A stretch of DNA of 64,000 bases from Epiperipatus broadwayi (lineage: Eukaryota > Onychophora > Udeonychophora > Euonychophora > Peripatidae). Below are positions 46,666 to 57,400 of the stretch, in pieces (position 1 is the first letter of the stretch; each line of letters starts with the position of its first letter). Both the position numbers and the translations under genes were made by a program. The notes under the pieces are model-generated. The model was not told the origin of the DNA and ran no database searches. It worked only from the letters and a program-made list of their open reading frames with translations. The stretch is taken from NCBI GenBank assembly GCA_028023455.1, contig JAQFVV010012402.1, positions 10,212,292-10,276,291 on the forward strand, given 5' to 3'.

Positions 46666-47082
46666 TCTTAAACATCACATGGTCACCATTCTTTATGCTT
46701 ACACAAGCTGTTTTTACAGAGGCAAAACTCTCCATACAGTAGCACCACTCAGTGCAGGCCAGAGTAATCAATGAATGCAGGGAGGCTTGTGCATAAAATC
46801 CCTATCTAGTGCCTACTCATCCAATATCCCCATACTAGTTTCTAGCTTGTGGCTTTCATCAGTGAGGAACCTTGTATCTGAGAGCATTGTGCCTAGAACT
46901 TAAAGTTGCACTGCTCTCAGGTCCATGGTTTCTCACTGGTGAAAGCCACAAGCTAGAGGCTAGTCTAGGAATACTGACTGAGTAGGCACTAGATAGGAAT
47001 TTTATGCACAAACCTTTCTGCATCATTGATTACTCTGTTTTGCACTGAGTGGCGCTACTGTATGGAGAGTTTTTGCCTCTGT
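46666..47082. mobile_element. Palindromic hAT-like MITE with 9-bp target duplication
   Basis: This is the cleanest copy: two arms of about 190 bases meeting near 46905, with termini ACAGAGGCAAAACTCTCCAT and GGAGAGTTTTTGCCTCTGTG. It is flanked by GAATTTCAC at 46657-46665 and 47083-47091. A duplication of 8-9 bases together with a CAGAGGC-type terminus points to the hAT superfamily. The left side carries about 55 extra bases (CTTAAACATCACATGGTCAC and onward) outside the terminus, which the right side lacks. No transposase is present. Confidence 0.72.
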
Positions 47083-47091
47083 GAATTTCAC

Positions 47092-48860
47092 CCATGAAAG
47101 TTTTAATGAATTAAAACATAAAATCCAACATTTTAGGATTGATATTTAAAGCCAGAAATAAATTATCAATCCTAAAAATTATCCCAATATTACTTTGGCT
47201 CTTACAAGGTAGTATAAAATTATTTCATTTATTATTTTATAATGATTACTTTGGATGCTGAAAATTTTCAAATGATACACTTAATTTGTGAGATTATGGC
47301 TAGCAAATGATACTTTAATAAAGTTTAATTAGTTAAAAAGTAATGATATAATGTAAAATGACATAGCATTTTCTTATTTAAGTTATACATTGCCAACTAA
47401 AGTGAATAGTTTAAACTGTCATGTAAAGCTTCAAGTATTCCTTTAATTATTTTAATTATTTTTTTTTAAACATTTTAATTTATGCATCAGAACTAGGCCA
47501 AAATCCATGGATCTTGAGCTGTATTGTCTGAAATTTTATACCATTATACTAAACCTTATTAGAGCATGTATTTTCATGATAACTTTATACTGGTGAATTT
47601 AAGATTTGTGTCCAGCCAATCAACAACTTAGATACTCAGGTATCTTAAACCACCTGAGCTCTTCATTATTTAATGCAGTGATTGATTTAAGAGCTATAAA
47701 TTTCTGGATTAATTCCCAGATATAACAACTAGAAAACAATCTAAGAATAATTAAATGGAACTATTATATATATATATGGCTTCTTACTTTGATGCTGAAC
47801 TATTATTATTAAATCTCTATTAAATGATTCTTTTATATATATATAAAATAAATAGCATAAGCAAATCAAATACTTTCATTTGTATTTACTTCTGTTCTTC
47901 CTGTCAAGGCAATACTATTAGAACACATAAAACTAAAGTATGGGTGGGACTAAAAGTTAAATATAATTAAAGGTTTAGCATATGGATTTTTTTTAAATGG
48001 CAGTTTAATTATTAACAAACTTTTATAAAGGAACTTGTAGAGATTTCAATCAGAAAATACATTCACGGATTTAAGAGACATTAATTATTTGGTTCATAGA
48101 TTTTATATATGAAGCAAGTGTGTGCACTGGGTTGTCGTGAGCCTGTTGATAAGACCCCCGTTTCATCTAGGAAAAATACAAGTAAAGAAAAATACCTTTT
48201 CAACTTTTTTGCAAAAAAAGAAAAAATACAATTTTTTATTAAAAAATTGTAACAAATATTTTTTAAGTGCTAATAATAAATGCCTCTGGTGTTCATTGTT
48301 TCTGAAACTTGCAACTAGATGGCTCTAGAGTAAGATGAAAAAAACACTTAGGAAGCTAAGAAAGTCATGTGACATTTATGTTTGCAAATAATAATAACTT
48401 AGAATTCTATAAAGTAATTGATAGAAGTCATTAAAACTTAGAATACTATTAAGTAACTGATAGAAGTCATTAAGCAGACCTGAAAATATTACTTAGTATT
48501 ATTATTATTTTAAAAAATTTCAAGTAAAATTCGCTTTTTTTAAAAAAATTTCAATAGTAACAAAATTCAATACCGTTGCTTTTTAAAAATGTGCTATTTA
48601 AAAAAAAAAAATTATGATTTTATTAAATTTACCAAGAAAAAAAACTTTGTCAGATAAATAAGAAAATAGTATAGTTCTATATTTTACAATTAAAATTAGA
48701 ATTAAATGTACTATAAAAATAATAAATAAATTTACTGCTTTCTATTATAAGATAGTCATTGCGTTTATGCTGTCTGATATAAACACAAATCGTAAAAATA
48801 TGTTTAAATATCTATTAATTAAAAAATATACATATACGTATTTAAATACATACAACTTTA
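47092..48860. other. Intronic DNA with a small tandem duplication
   Basis: Mostly unclassified. 48399-48436 (AACTTAGAATTCTATAAAGT and onward) is repeated at 48439-48476 with four differences. About 47940-47985 carries the GGGTGGGACTAAAA(G)TTAAATATAA repeat that recurs at 51285. The + frame at 48122-48328 is not supported. Confidence 0.4.
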
Positions 48861-50245
48861 TACTTCGCCTGATACCTTGTTAGTGTAGGTCGGTTGTCAT
48901 GCAAATATTAATTTAAGGGCTCGTATCTTTAAGTTTACCTATCATTTCCAGCTATACCGTGACAACTTGCCTTGTATATAGGTATGGTGTATTCTGGTTT
49001 CGTGTAGCTTTGCCTCATGTCTTAGATTATAGGTTCCAGTTCTACGGGGCTACCCACGCTTTACCCATATAGTGGACAACAGCAACGTAGTTCAGTCTGA
49101 CTAATTGTGTCTGACTTTACCTTCAACTGAATTGTTACTTATAGCCGTCTTTTTCATTATGAAAAATTGGATTCACTGAATCATCACCCATTGGCCTCAT
49201 CTACTATTAATGTGTTGTCCATTCATATATCTATTGGTCTGTGGCAATGAATGCTCAATTCAATCAAAATAAGATGGAATTTAGATTAGTCCATTAGTTG
49301 AGGGTAAGTTGAGATATAACAGTAGTAAACAATTCTCCTTGATGAATTTCAGGGCTTTGGAATATATATATTTCAAAATTTAGTAATCAAAGGCTGTATA
49401 AAATATGTTTCTAAAAACAATAGATTGTAATATTGTGTACATATAATGTATTCCTGTCTGTACATAATATAAAATTTTGCTACAAATATGGAATGTTCTT
49501 TGTAATTTCTATGTTAAAATTTCATTTAATTCCAAAATTCTGGACCATATAATTTCTATTTGTAAAAAAAAAATGTGAATAAACATTTGAATAAACTTGG
49601 ATTGAATGCTTGGTTTTGGCAAAAATAACTTAATATTAAAAGAAAGGGTGCCTGTATATCCAAAAAGGAAGATTTTTACTTTCAAAAACCAAATTTATTG
49701 TACATTTAGACCATAGAAATACAGACAAAAAAGTAAAAAAAAACAAGTACATGATTATGAAATAGCATGCAAATAAAAAAAGGATATATTTGAATTAATG
49801 TTTGCACAGGAAACTTTTGTGACTTGTTTGTTATTCCAAAAATAGACCATAGAAACCCAATTTGTCTAAAGTTCATAGCAGGGAAGATTAAAATGAGGGT
49901 TAGTAGGTAGTGTTAATATCCGTGTGAGTTTTATGAAATGATGAAAAGCAACAGCCACCCAATAAACAGCAAGTTGTGGGGAGCTCATCAATTGCAATAG
50001 AGTCCCAGGTTTGTGCAGGTGAAGGGGTCGCAGTGTGCTATCTCTATCCCTTTCCGTTTAGTTTGGCAAAAGCGTGAAATATTATCAAGGTCTCAGCCTG
50101 GAACACCAGCTACAGCGCAATGCCCAGATGGAAAAGTTAATTTGGCTAAAGCCTCCGAAATATGCCTTTTCTTGTGTCTTGAGGTTCATTTCATTTGTTT
50201 CTTGTCTGTTTTGTTGAAAATGAGTTTTTAAATTGTTCAAAGTTG
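48860..50245. repeat. Unclassified block with GC-richer parts
   Basis: 48870-49260 and 49830-50170 are clearly richer in G+C than their surroundings, with CG-containing words such as TTCTACGGGGCTACCCACGC and TATCCCTTTCCGTTTAG. The + frame at 50013-50231 (72 codons) has no recognised domain. They may be fragments of a non-coding repeat or an old retro-copy. No poly-A tail or terminal repeat was identified. Confidence 0.3.
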
Positions 50246-50249
50246 TGCT

Positions 50250-51293
50250 TCGAAAAGGAAGTGTATTCTTGTTTTGATTTTATTATCTTCTTTTATAGTG
50301 GGGTTTGTTGGGGTTTGTTTTATGATTTTTGAACAACTTAAGTTTTTATTTGGGTGTTGTTGAAAAGTTCTTGTTTTGTGGTGATAAATAAATATATTTT
50401 TTTTAGGGTTGTTTGGTTTGGTTATAAGTAAGTTTTGTTTGAGGATTGGGGTATAGTTGTTTTTTAAAGTCATTGGTTTTTTTTAAGTGTTGAGGTATTA
50501 TGGTGTGTTGTAGTTGAATATGTTGGTATATGATTTAAATTTTGTTTGGGTTTGCTATTATCAATTTAATTTTATTTTTTTTTGTGGTTATATTATTATT
50601 TTTGAGTGGGTTAAAGGGTATTTCAAATAGGGAAGTATATTTTTAAAAGTGTTTTTTATTTTTCTAATAATAGTTATTCTTTATATGGTGTTTTTTAGTA
50701 AATTAGAAATTTCTGTGGGTGTTAATAAGATTTTGTAATTGAAATAGTGATTTTTTGGGTTGAAAGAAAGATATTTCATGGTGTAAGAAGTTGTTTTATT
50801 CAGTTATTGGGTAAAAAATATTATATAGAGATGTGTTTTTTCTTAAGTAAAATTGTTTATTGTTTATAAGAGAAGTGTATCAAGAATTGGGGTGAGATGT
50901 ATAAAAGGAATTAGGAAATATAATTGTAAAAAGTTTCAATATTTGAATATAGGTGTATTTATGTTAGGAATAATTTGGTATATTTGTTTTATTAGTGTTT
51001 ATTTATATGGATTGTGGTAAAGATATGGGTGTTTATTGTATATAATTATGTTAGGAGTGTTGAAGTATAAATATTATTAAAATATAGTATTATTTTATTA
51101 AAATAATTAAGAGGTTGAAATAAATTGGGTATATTTGGAAGAGTATTAGTGGTGATTGATATTAAATGTTTAAAGATTTAAAAGATTGATAAAATTTTAT
51201 GTATGAAAATTTAAATAATAATTTAATTAAAATAATTATTGTATAAAAATATAATAATTAAAGAATATAGAAAGAAAAAGAGAATGGGTGGGA
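50250..51293. other. C-depleted block; no C on the + strand from 50938 to 51293
   Basis: On the + strand this block is T-, A- and G-rich with very few C. The last 356 bases contain none (checked line by line), while G stays common. Near the left edge there is GGGGTTTGTTGGGGTTTG. The minus-strand frame at 50237-50473 is open but compositionally extreme (Asn, Lys, Thr, Pro, Ile) and matches no family I know. The right edge coincides with the repeat GGGTGGGACTAAAAATTAAA also found at 47942. Confidence 0.7.
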
Positions 51294-51446
51294 CTAAAAA
51301 TTAAATATAAATACAGGTTTGGTTATGTGATTAAAAAGTGATTATAAAAAGGGATAAAATGGCAAAAAGAAAAAAAAAATCAAAGATATTTAAAAAAAAA
51401 CGGGAATAAAGAAAATAGGTAGAAGAATTTATATAATTTATTTTAA

Positions 51447-51669
51447 TTATAAATGTGCGCATATATTAGTGAAGCTGTAATTATAATTTAAGATTTAATA
51501 TATTAGCTTAGCACTTTTGGGATTTAGTATTCAAATCCTATACTCATTGCTTTAAGAATGAAGATGGGATTTGAAATACTAAATCCTGAAAGCGCTAAGC
51601 TAGTATATTAATTCTTAAATTATAATTATAGCTTCACTAATGTATACAAAAAAAATTGCACATTTATAA
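51447..51669. mobile_element. Palindromic MITE with arms of about 92-103 bases
   Basis: Left arm 51447-51538 and right arm 51567-51669 pair along their length with few mismatches and one A-rich insertion on the right; the spacer is 28 bases. Inner words are GCTTAGCACTTTTGGGATTT and AAATCCTGAAAGCGCTAAGC. The core resembles motifs at 17610, 19122 and 60250, so partial relatives exist in the window. Confidence 0.75.
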
Positions 51670-54020
51670 TTACAATTTTTATTGGTGAAGAGAAAAGACA
51701 ATTTATTACATAATTTACTTTAAAAAATGTCTTATCTCAAGCAACGTGAAATAAAAAAGAGCTGTTTAAGCTAAGAACTTATCACATGTGGTTGCCCTAT
51801 GGCACAGCTCATTATAGTCCTGATTTTTGGATAAATGATTTTTAATAAAAAAATTATTATAAATCTACTTACTATGATTACTTATATTGCAAAATTCAAG
51901 CTAATGATTTGAAAAGTTTTATTATTTTAAAATTTTGAATCCAAGCAAATTGAGTATCACATGATCTCTCCATTTTAGGTTAATATACATTAGTGAAGGA
52001 TAAAATAGCCAAATGATATCTAGTTTGACTGTAGAGCTTTAATTCATGAGTCAGTTATGGCTTATTTATTACAAAGAAATTTCATCAAGTAAAATTTTAT
52101 TGAAAAGTCTTATAATTGAATTTACTTTTTGATAAACAGAGCAAGATAACATTATTGCATAAATTTGTTTTATTTATAAAAGCCATTTGACAGAATTTGT
52201 TCTCCATTATCAAACAATATCAAAAACATTTTTTTTCCATTTTTTCATGTTTTCTTCTGATTAAAAAAATAATTGTAAATTAAAATAGTTTATTACAAAA
52301 AAAATCAATTAATGGATATAATAGTATTTGCCCCTTAATGGAAGGCCAAAGATTTGAAAACTGAAATTTGTTTTAATGTGCTTGTAGAATTATTTAGTGT
52401 ATTGAGTAACTTCATATGCCACTGAATTCACTTTATTAAAATGGGATTTGAAAAAAGTTTAATTACAATAATCCATCTTTATCCATAATCTTCATAGCAG
52501 TACTTTTAATTGTCCAAGATTAAAAAAAAAACATTTTTTAAAACACAATTCCTAATACCATTAGAAAGCAATAATCACCAATGACATACTCTAGAAGGTT
52601 ATATTCTGTTGGCTATATTATGTAATTTAAAATTGCTTATTATATACATAGCCTCATCAGAAGAGATTGATAAAGTACACAAATTTGTTTTAATTACATG
52701 TGAATTACAGGAAATACAAACAGAAAATTCAGCTTTGTTATGAGTCTCTTGAAAGGTTGCCAGTGCATAAAAAATGTGCAGGTGTTGATTGTTTTATGAA
52801 TTAAATGACATTCGTTAGTATCAAAGTGTGAGAAATTATTGAACATTTTGCGGTAGTGTTTGCAAATATTTTTAAAAGACATCATAGAAATAGTGAATTA
52901 CAGTTTCACAACTGGCATCTAGGGTAAATCATTGTATTCATAAGCATAGACAATAACTTATACACCATGGAACTAGTACAATATTATTGAATTTTTATTG
53001 TAGAAAGTTGGAGAGAGAAAAAGAAATTTGTTAATAATCAATATCACATATAGTACTAAAGAGGTTTTGAACAGGTGCTCTTTTATTGATTTCCATTGGA
53101 TAGGATAACAAATTACTTTCGATATGTTATCAGAGGGTAGACAAAATTTTACAGTTCTATTGATATTTTCTGAGTGATAATTTTGTAACTCTTTGAATAA
53201 GATAATATATGATCAAACAGTCAACATTTGTCAACAGTGTTTATAAAAAAGATATTTTTTTCCTTGTTTGATTTTTATAGCTCTCTTTATATAAGATATT
53301 ACAGAACCTTGTTAAATTATGATTTTAAATATCTTTTTAAACAACCATCCACTATACCATTAAAAAAATTCGATATTTTACATTATGATTTGTGTATTAC
53401 TGGATTTTCATTCAAAGTACTTTTTGCTTAAACATGATTTAGTCTTTACCTACACTATGTATTACTTTGAAAATTCATATCACAATTTTTATGGGTGATA
53501 TTTACCTTATTTGCAAGGGATATTGAATAGTATTATGTATAATTACTTTTTAATTAATAAAAAATAAATTGTCTCTTTCATTTTTTTTTTATAATATACA
53601 AATATATACCTATTTATTGACACAGATAATCCTTGAGAAATGAATTCAATTGATCACCAGAAAAAGTTAACAGTTTGATAACATTTAACTAAATGTACAA
53701 TTATATACATATTTATCATACCAAGTACAATGAATTGCTTACCAACTAACATTTAAACCATCCAGCCTACCATAAACAAGTCTAATTATGTTCAAATGAA
53801 AAAAATAAAATCAATTTTCATCTGCAACTAAACTTTTAAATAGATTATAAATAAATCAAATATTAATTAACAGGCTGATCAGCTGATATTAAAATCTAAT
53901 ATAAGCTTTTTAGAATGGAGTTCAATATTAACATCTTAGTGGCTTTAAAATTTGCTCCGTCTGATTTATGTTAAGAATTTGCATGCAGTTGATAAATGAT
54001 TTTATTTTTTTCATTTGAAT
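51670..54020. other. Intronic AT-rich DNA, unclassified
   Basis: About 2.3 kb with no recognised repeat family, hairpin or exon. Small frames at 52694-52885 (minus) and 53228-53431 (plus) are consistent with chance. Confidence 0.3.
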
Positions 54021-54377
54021 ATAATTAAATGTTAATTGGTGAATTATTTGTTGGTTTGCATACATATATGTGTGAGATTATGCGCGCGTGTGTGCTAGCA
54101 CAATTAAATGTTAATTGGTGAATTATTTATTGATTTGCGTATATACGTGTGAGATTATGCGCGCGTGTGTGCTAACACAATTAAATGTTAATTGGTGAAT
54201 TATTTGTTGATTTGAGTATATACATGTGAAATTGTGCGCGCGTGTGTGCTAACATAATTAAATGTTAATTGGTGAATTATTTGTTGTGTGTGTTAACATA
54301 ATTAAATATTAATTTGTGAATTATTTGTTGTTTGCATATATATGTGTGACATTATGCGCGCGTATGTGTTAATACAG
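54021..54377. repeat. Minisatellite, 77-79-bp unit, about 4.5 copies
   Basis: The landmark AATTAAATGTTAATTGGTGA starts at 54023, 54102, 54179 and 54256, with a shortened unit at 54300, giving periods of 79, 77, 77 and 44. Each full unit has an alternating purine-pyrimidine stretch TGCGCGCGTGTGTG, unusual in this AT-rich setting. There is no unique-spacer pattern, so it is not a CRISPR. Confidence 0.9.
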
Positions 54378-55208
54378 TTTTCACACTCTTACATAGGGTT
54401 GATTTGATTTATTGAAAATATTCTAAGTTATGCAAAGTATTTATCTCATTGACGTTAATTATGTTAAGATGAAAATCTTCATAGTCAAAAAGTAATATCT
54501 GAAAACCGTATTCATATCTTTCATTATAAAAATCTTTATTTTAGTATATTTAAACTTTATGAAAAGATTGCCTTTTGATCTCAAGAAACTAAGCCTGTGA
54601 ATTATCCAAAAATTGTATTCACAATTTTTATTCATTCATATATAATTCAAATTCTTTATAAGTAATGTATAATTTATAATGTGTTTTATTCTTTACAAAG
54701 AAGTATTAGATATAGAGTAAAAGAAAAAAAAAACGTAGAATACCCTACAACAGGGGGGGGGGGAGACAATCATCATTATGCTAATCTTCTGCTTGAATAA
54801 TATGTGAATTTCCCTCCTTTGTAATACCCTCTAGTTCACAGTAGCTAGAAAATCATTTACTGACTGCTAATTGAAAGTCTAACTAATATGTTTGTATGGA
54901 CAGTGATCCAAAAGTATATATATATAAATTTACTTAAACATTTTCAGCTAATTAAAAAAAATTTCAAATTTCACCTGAATATAAATCCTAGGTTATTATC
55001 ATATCAAACTTGCTATAAGATTCTTAGATGTCAAATGTAAGATATAAAATAAATATTCTATTTATAGAATCATATTATCTCCCTTGTTTTTGTAAATATT
55101 TGTTTGCATTTTTTTATGATAAATTTCTTTGTAACATTATCTTATGTTGATTGAATTGTTTAATTTATAATAAATTGCATGGTAATAGTATTAGTGTTTA
55201 CATTTCAG
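54378..55208. other. Intronic DNA before the RCC1 exon
   Basis: A GGGGGGGGGGG run at about 54754-54764 and A runs; nothing else recognised. It ends with the acceptor of the exon at 55209. Confidence 0.35.
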
Positions 55209-55283
55209 GTATACTGGTGGGGAGCAGGGAAATTATTACCTCAAAAAATTGACACTTTTAAAGATACTTCAGTTGCTGTTCAG
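55209..55283 (+). CDS. NEK9: NEK9-like exon: start of the RCC1 propeller
   Basis: A 75-base exon, 25 codons, phase 0 at both ends, with a tttacatttcag acceptor and a caggtaaac donor. It reads VYWWGAGKLLPQKIDTFKDT then SVAVQ. The VY.WG.GK..PQK.D pattern is a first RCC1-type blade strand as found in NEK9, where RCC1 repeats follow the kinase and act in autoregulation. It continues in frame from the exon 36.8 kb upstream and into the exon at 56558. Confidence 0.88.
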
Positions 55284-56557
55284 GTAAACAAATTAAAAAT
55301 ATAAATATATGCATATAGTGATGGATAATTTCAATACTTATATGTCATCAATAACAGTTTTCAAGCTCTATTTATTTAAATAATTGGTCTAGCCTCTAGC
55401 TATAATGTTAGATAATTTTTTGCAAAAAGAAAATGACTTTATCTTAATGTGTTCTAACAGACTATATGAGAATTATCTTCTAACATACTATATAGAGAAT
55501 TATCTTGAATAACTTCAGCCAGAATTAATTTCATTCTCCTAGCTGAAGTTATTTAGGATAATTCTTTACATAATGTATTACAATACAATAAGAATTAGCT
55601 GTTTTCTTATTGCAAAAAAACATATCTATCATTGTAGCTAGAAAGCAGCTGAGTTATATATGTTAATAATATTTAAAGAGTCATCTCATATGTTACACAC
55701 AATTTTATGTCAGTCACTGTATCCAATAAGTAATTATCTATCTAAATACAGGTTATAAATATAATCTCAACAATGTTTTACAAATCCCATCTTTATATAT
55801 AAAATAGACTCTCACAAAAAATTATCAGTCCACTTTATTTCAACATAGACTTTCTCTACTTTTAAGAGTTTACATAGTACAGATACGTTATTAATTCTTT
55901 TATAATTTTCTTATCTTCATAACACTATTCCCCATATTATATTTTTCTAATATTATTCTGTTGACTTTTATTCAATCAAATATGGATCTTTAAAGTCCAA
56001 TTTTTTTTTTCTCTTTCTAATTGTCCAGTTTTTTGTACCATAGGAAACTACATTCCAAACAAAACTATTGAACCTTTTTCTAAAGTCCAATATTTTTTTA
56101 AAATAATGTTTTAATTAAAGCAGAAATTAATGTAAACTCCAATGAGGTATGTATAAATTAATACAAACCCATCAATAAACAAACAAACAAAAAAAACCAA
56201 AGTGGGCCCATGTGTATTTTAATTCAGATAATATTTAAGCATTCTGTTTATTGGTATATACAATGCAGTATATAAATTCTGTAAATTCTGATATTACCAT
56301 GGTTTCCGTACAACTATAATTCATTCTGGAATCACTATAAACAATCAAAGAATAAAGGCTGTGCTTCAATTTTAACAATCTCTGACTATTATATTTGTTA
56401 TATTATCTTTAAAGAGGGGCGGTGTGTGAACTTCTGATTATTAAATTGTTCTTAATAATTTTTTAAAAATATTTAAACCAAATTATTGTATTATCTTATG
56501 TTTAATTTTTGTTCCACCCTTTCCCCTCATATATACAGTATATATTTTTTTTACTAG
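55284..56557. repeat. Short intron with a small hairpin at 55497-55564
   Basis: GAATTATCTTGAATAACTTC AGC at 55497-55519 pairs with 55542-55564 at 21 of 23 positions across a 22-base spacer. The word AGAATTATCTT is also repeated directly just upstream. The rest of this 1.27-kb intron is unclassified AT-rich DNA. Confidence 0.5.
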
Positions 56558-56620
56558 GTATCAGCGGGTTATTCGCATTTTGCAGTTATCACCGTTGAAA
56601 AGGAACTTTACACGTGGACT
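56558..56620 (+). CDS. NEK9: NEK9-like exon: RCC1 blade
   Basis: A 63-base exon, 21 codons, phase 0 at both ends, after tttttttactag and before gtaagaacac. It reads VSAGYSHFAVITVEKELYTW plus T. V.AG..HFAV.T.EKELYTW is a classical RCC1 repeat core, and its exact wording favours NEK9 over NEK8. No later exon was found by eye in the remaining 7.4 kb, so the rest of the propeller and the C-terminal tail lie beyond the window. Confidence 0.88.
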
Positions 56621-57400
56621 GTAAGAACACACATTTAAACATAAAATAAATTTAACTTTATAATTATATGTAATTAAGCTTTACTAATTATTTACTTAGG
56701 AAACTGAAGTTAAATTATGACTCATTAAATTATTCATTTTTAAATAAAAAAAAAAAAAGAAAAATACACATTATCGTTTATGGAAAAATATGATTACATC
56801 CAGCATTCTTTATTGATTCACATTGTTGCTTGTTTGTGATATTTGTAACATTTAGAATATTTTCTGCTAACTCTAATTAATGTTAATTACTTTGTATTTT
56901 AAAATTTAAAATGCAGAGTTGTTAGACTTATTTATATGAAAAAGTGAAAATGTATTTATGTATTAGGAAAAGTTTAAACGCAAAGTTTGTTTTCTAAATA
57001 ATTGCAAGGAAATTATAATAGCCATTTTTTTCTCCAATTATTATTATTATGATAATTAGAGTTAATGCTTTATTAATATTACAGCTAGGATATTTAAGTG
57101 GCATGTGCTTTAAATTTATTTTTAAAATAAAAAATGACTATTTAAAAAAAAAATATACGTAGTGATTTTACTTTAACTAATCAAAAATGCGTGGATGTTG
57201 CATTGTAGTGCGGATTGGATAAATAAGCAGTTGAGCTTTACGATCAAGCTACAACACTTGATTATTATCAGCAGCAGTTGGCCGCACTCCCATTCTATTA
57301 CCTCGGCATTTAAAAATGTATTGATGCAGTGCATTATTTAGATGTAAATGACGTCATTGTTAACAGATTATTTTTACATACTAATGATCTACTTGCACGA
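56621..57400. other. Intronic DNA after the last visible exon
   Basis: AT-rich with no recognised feature. No further RCC1 exon was found. Confidence 0.3.

Noticed and set aside
50250-51293. Nuclear copy of mitochondrial DNA as the definite source of the C-poor block
   Set aside because: Translation of the T-rich strand, also reading TGA as Trp, gave no recognisable mitochondrial protein. It is kept only as one hypothesis.
54021-54377. CRISPR-like array
   Set aside because: The whole unit, not just a short repeat, is duplicated, there are no unique spacers of constant length, and the context is an animal intron.
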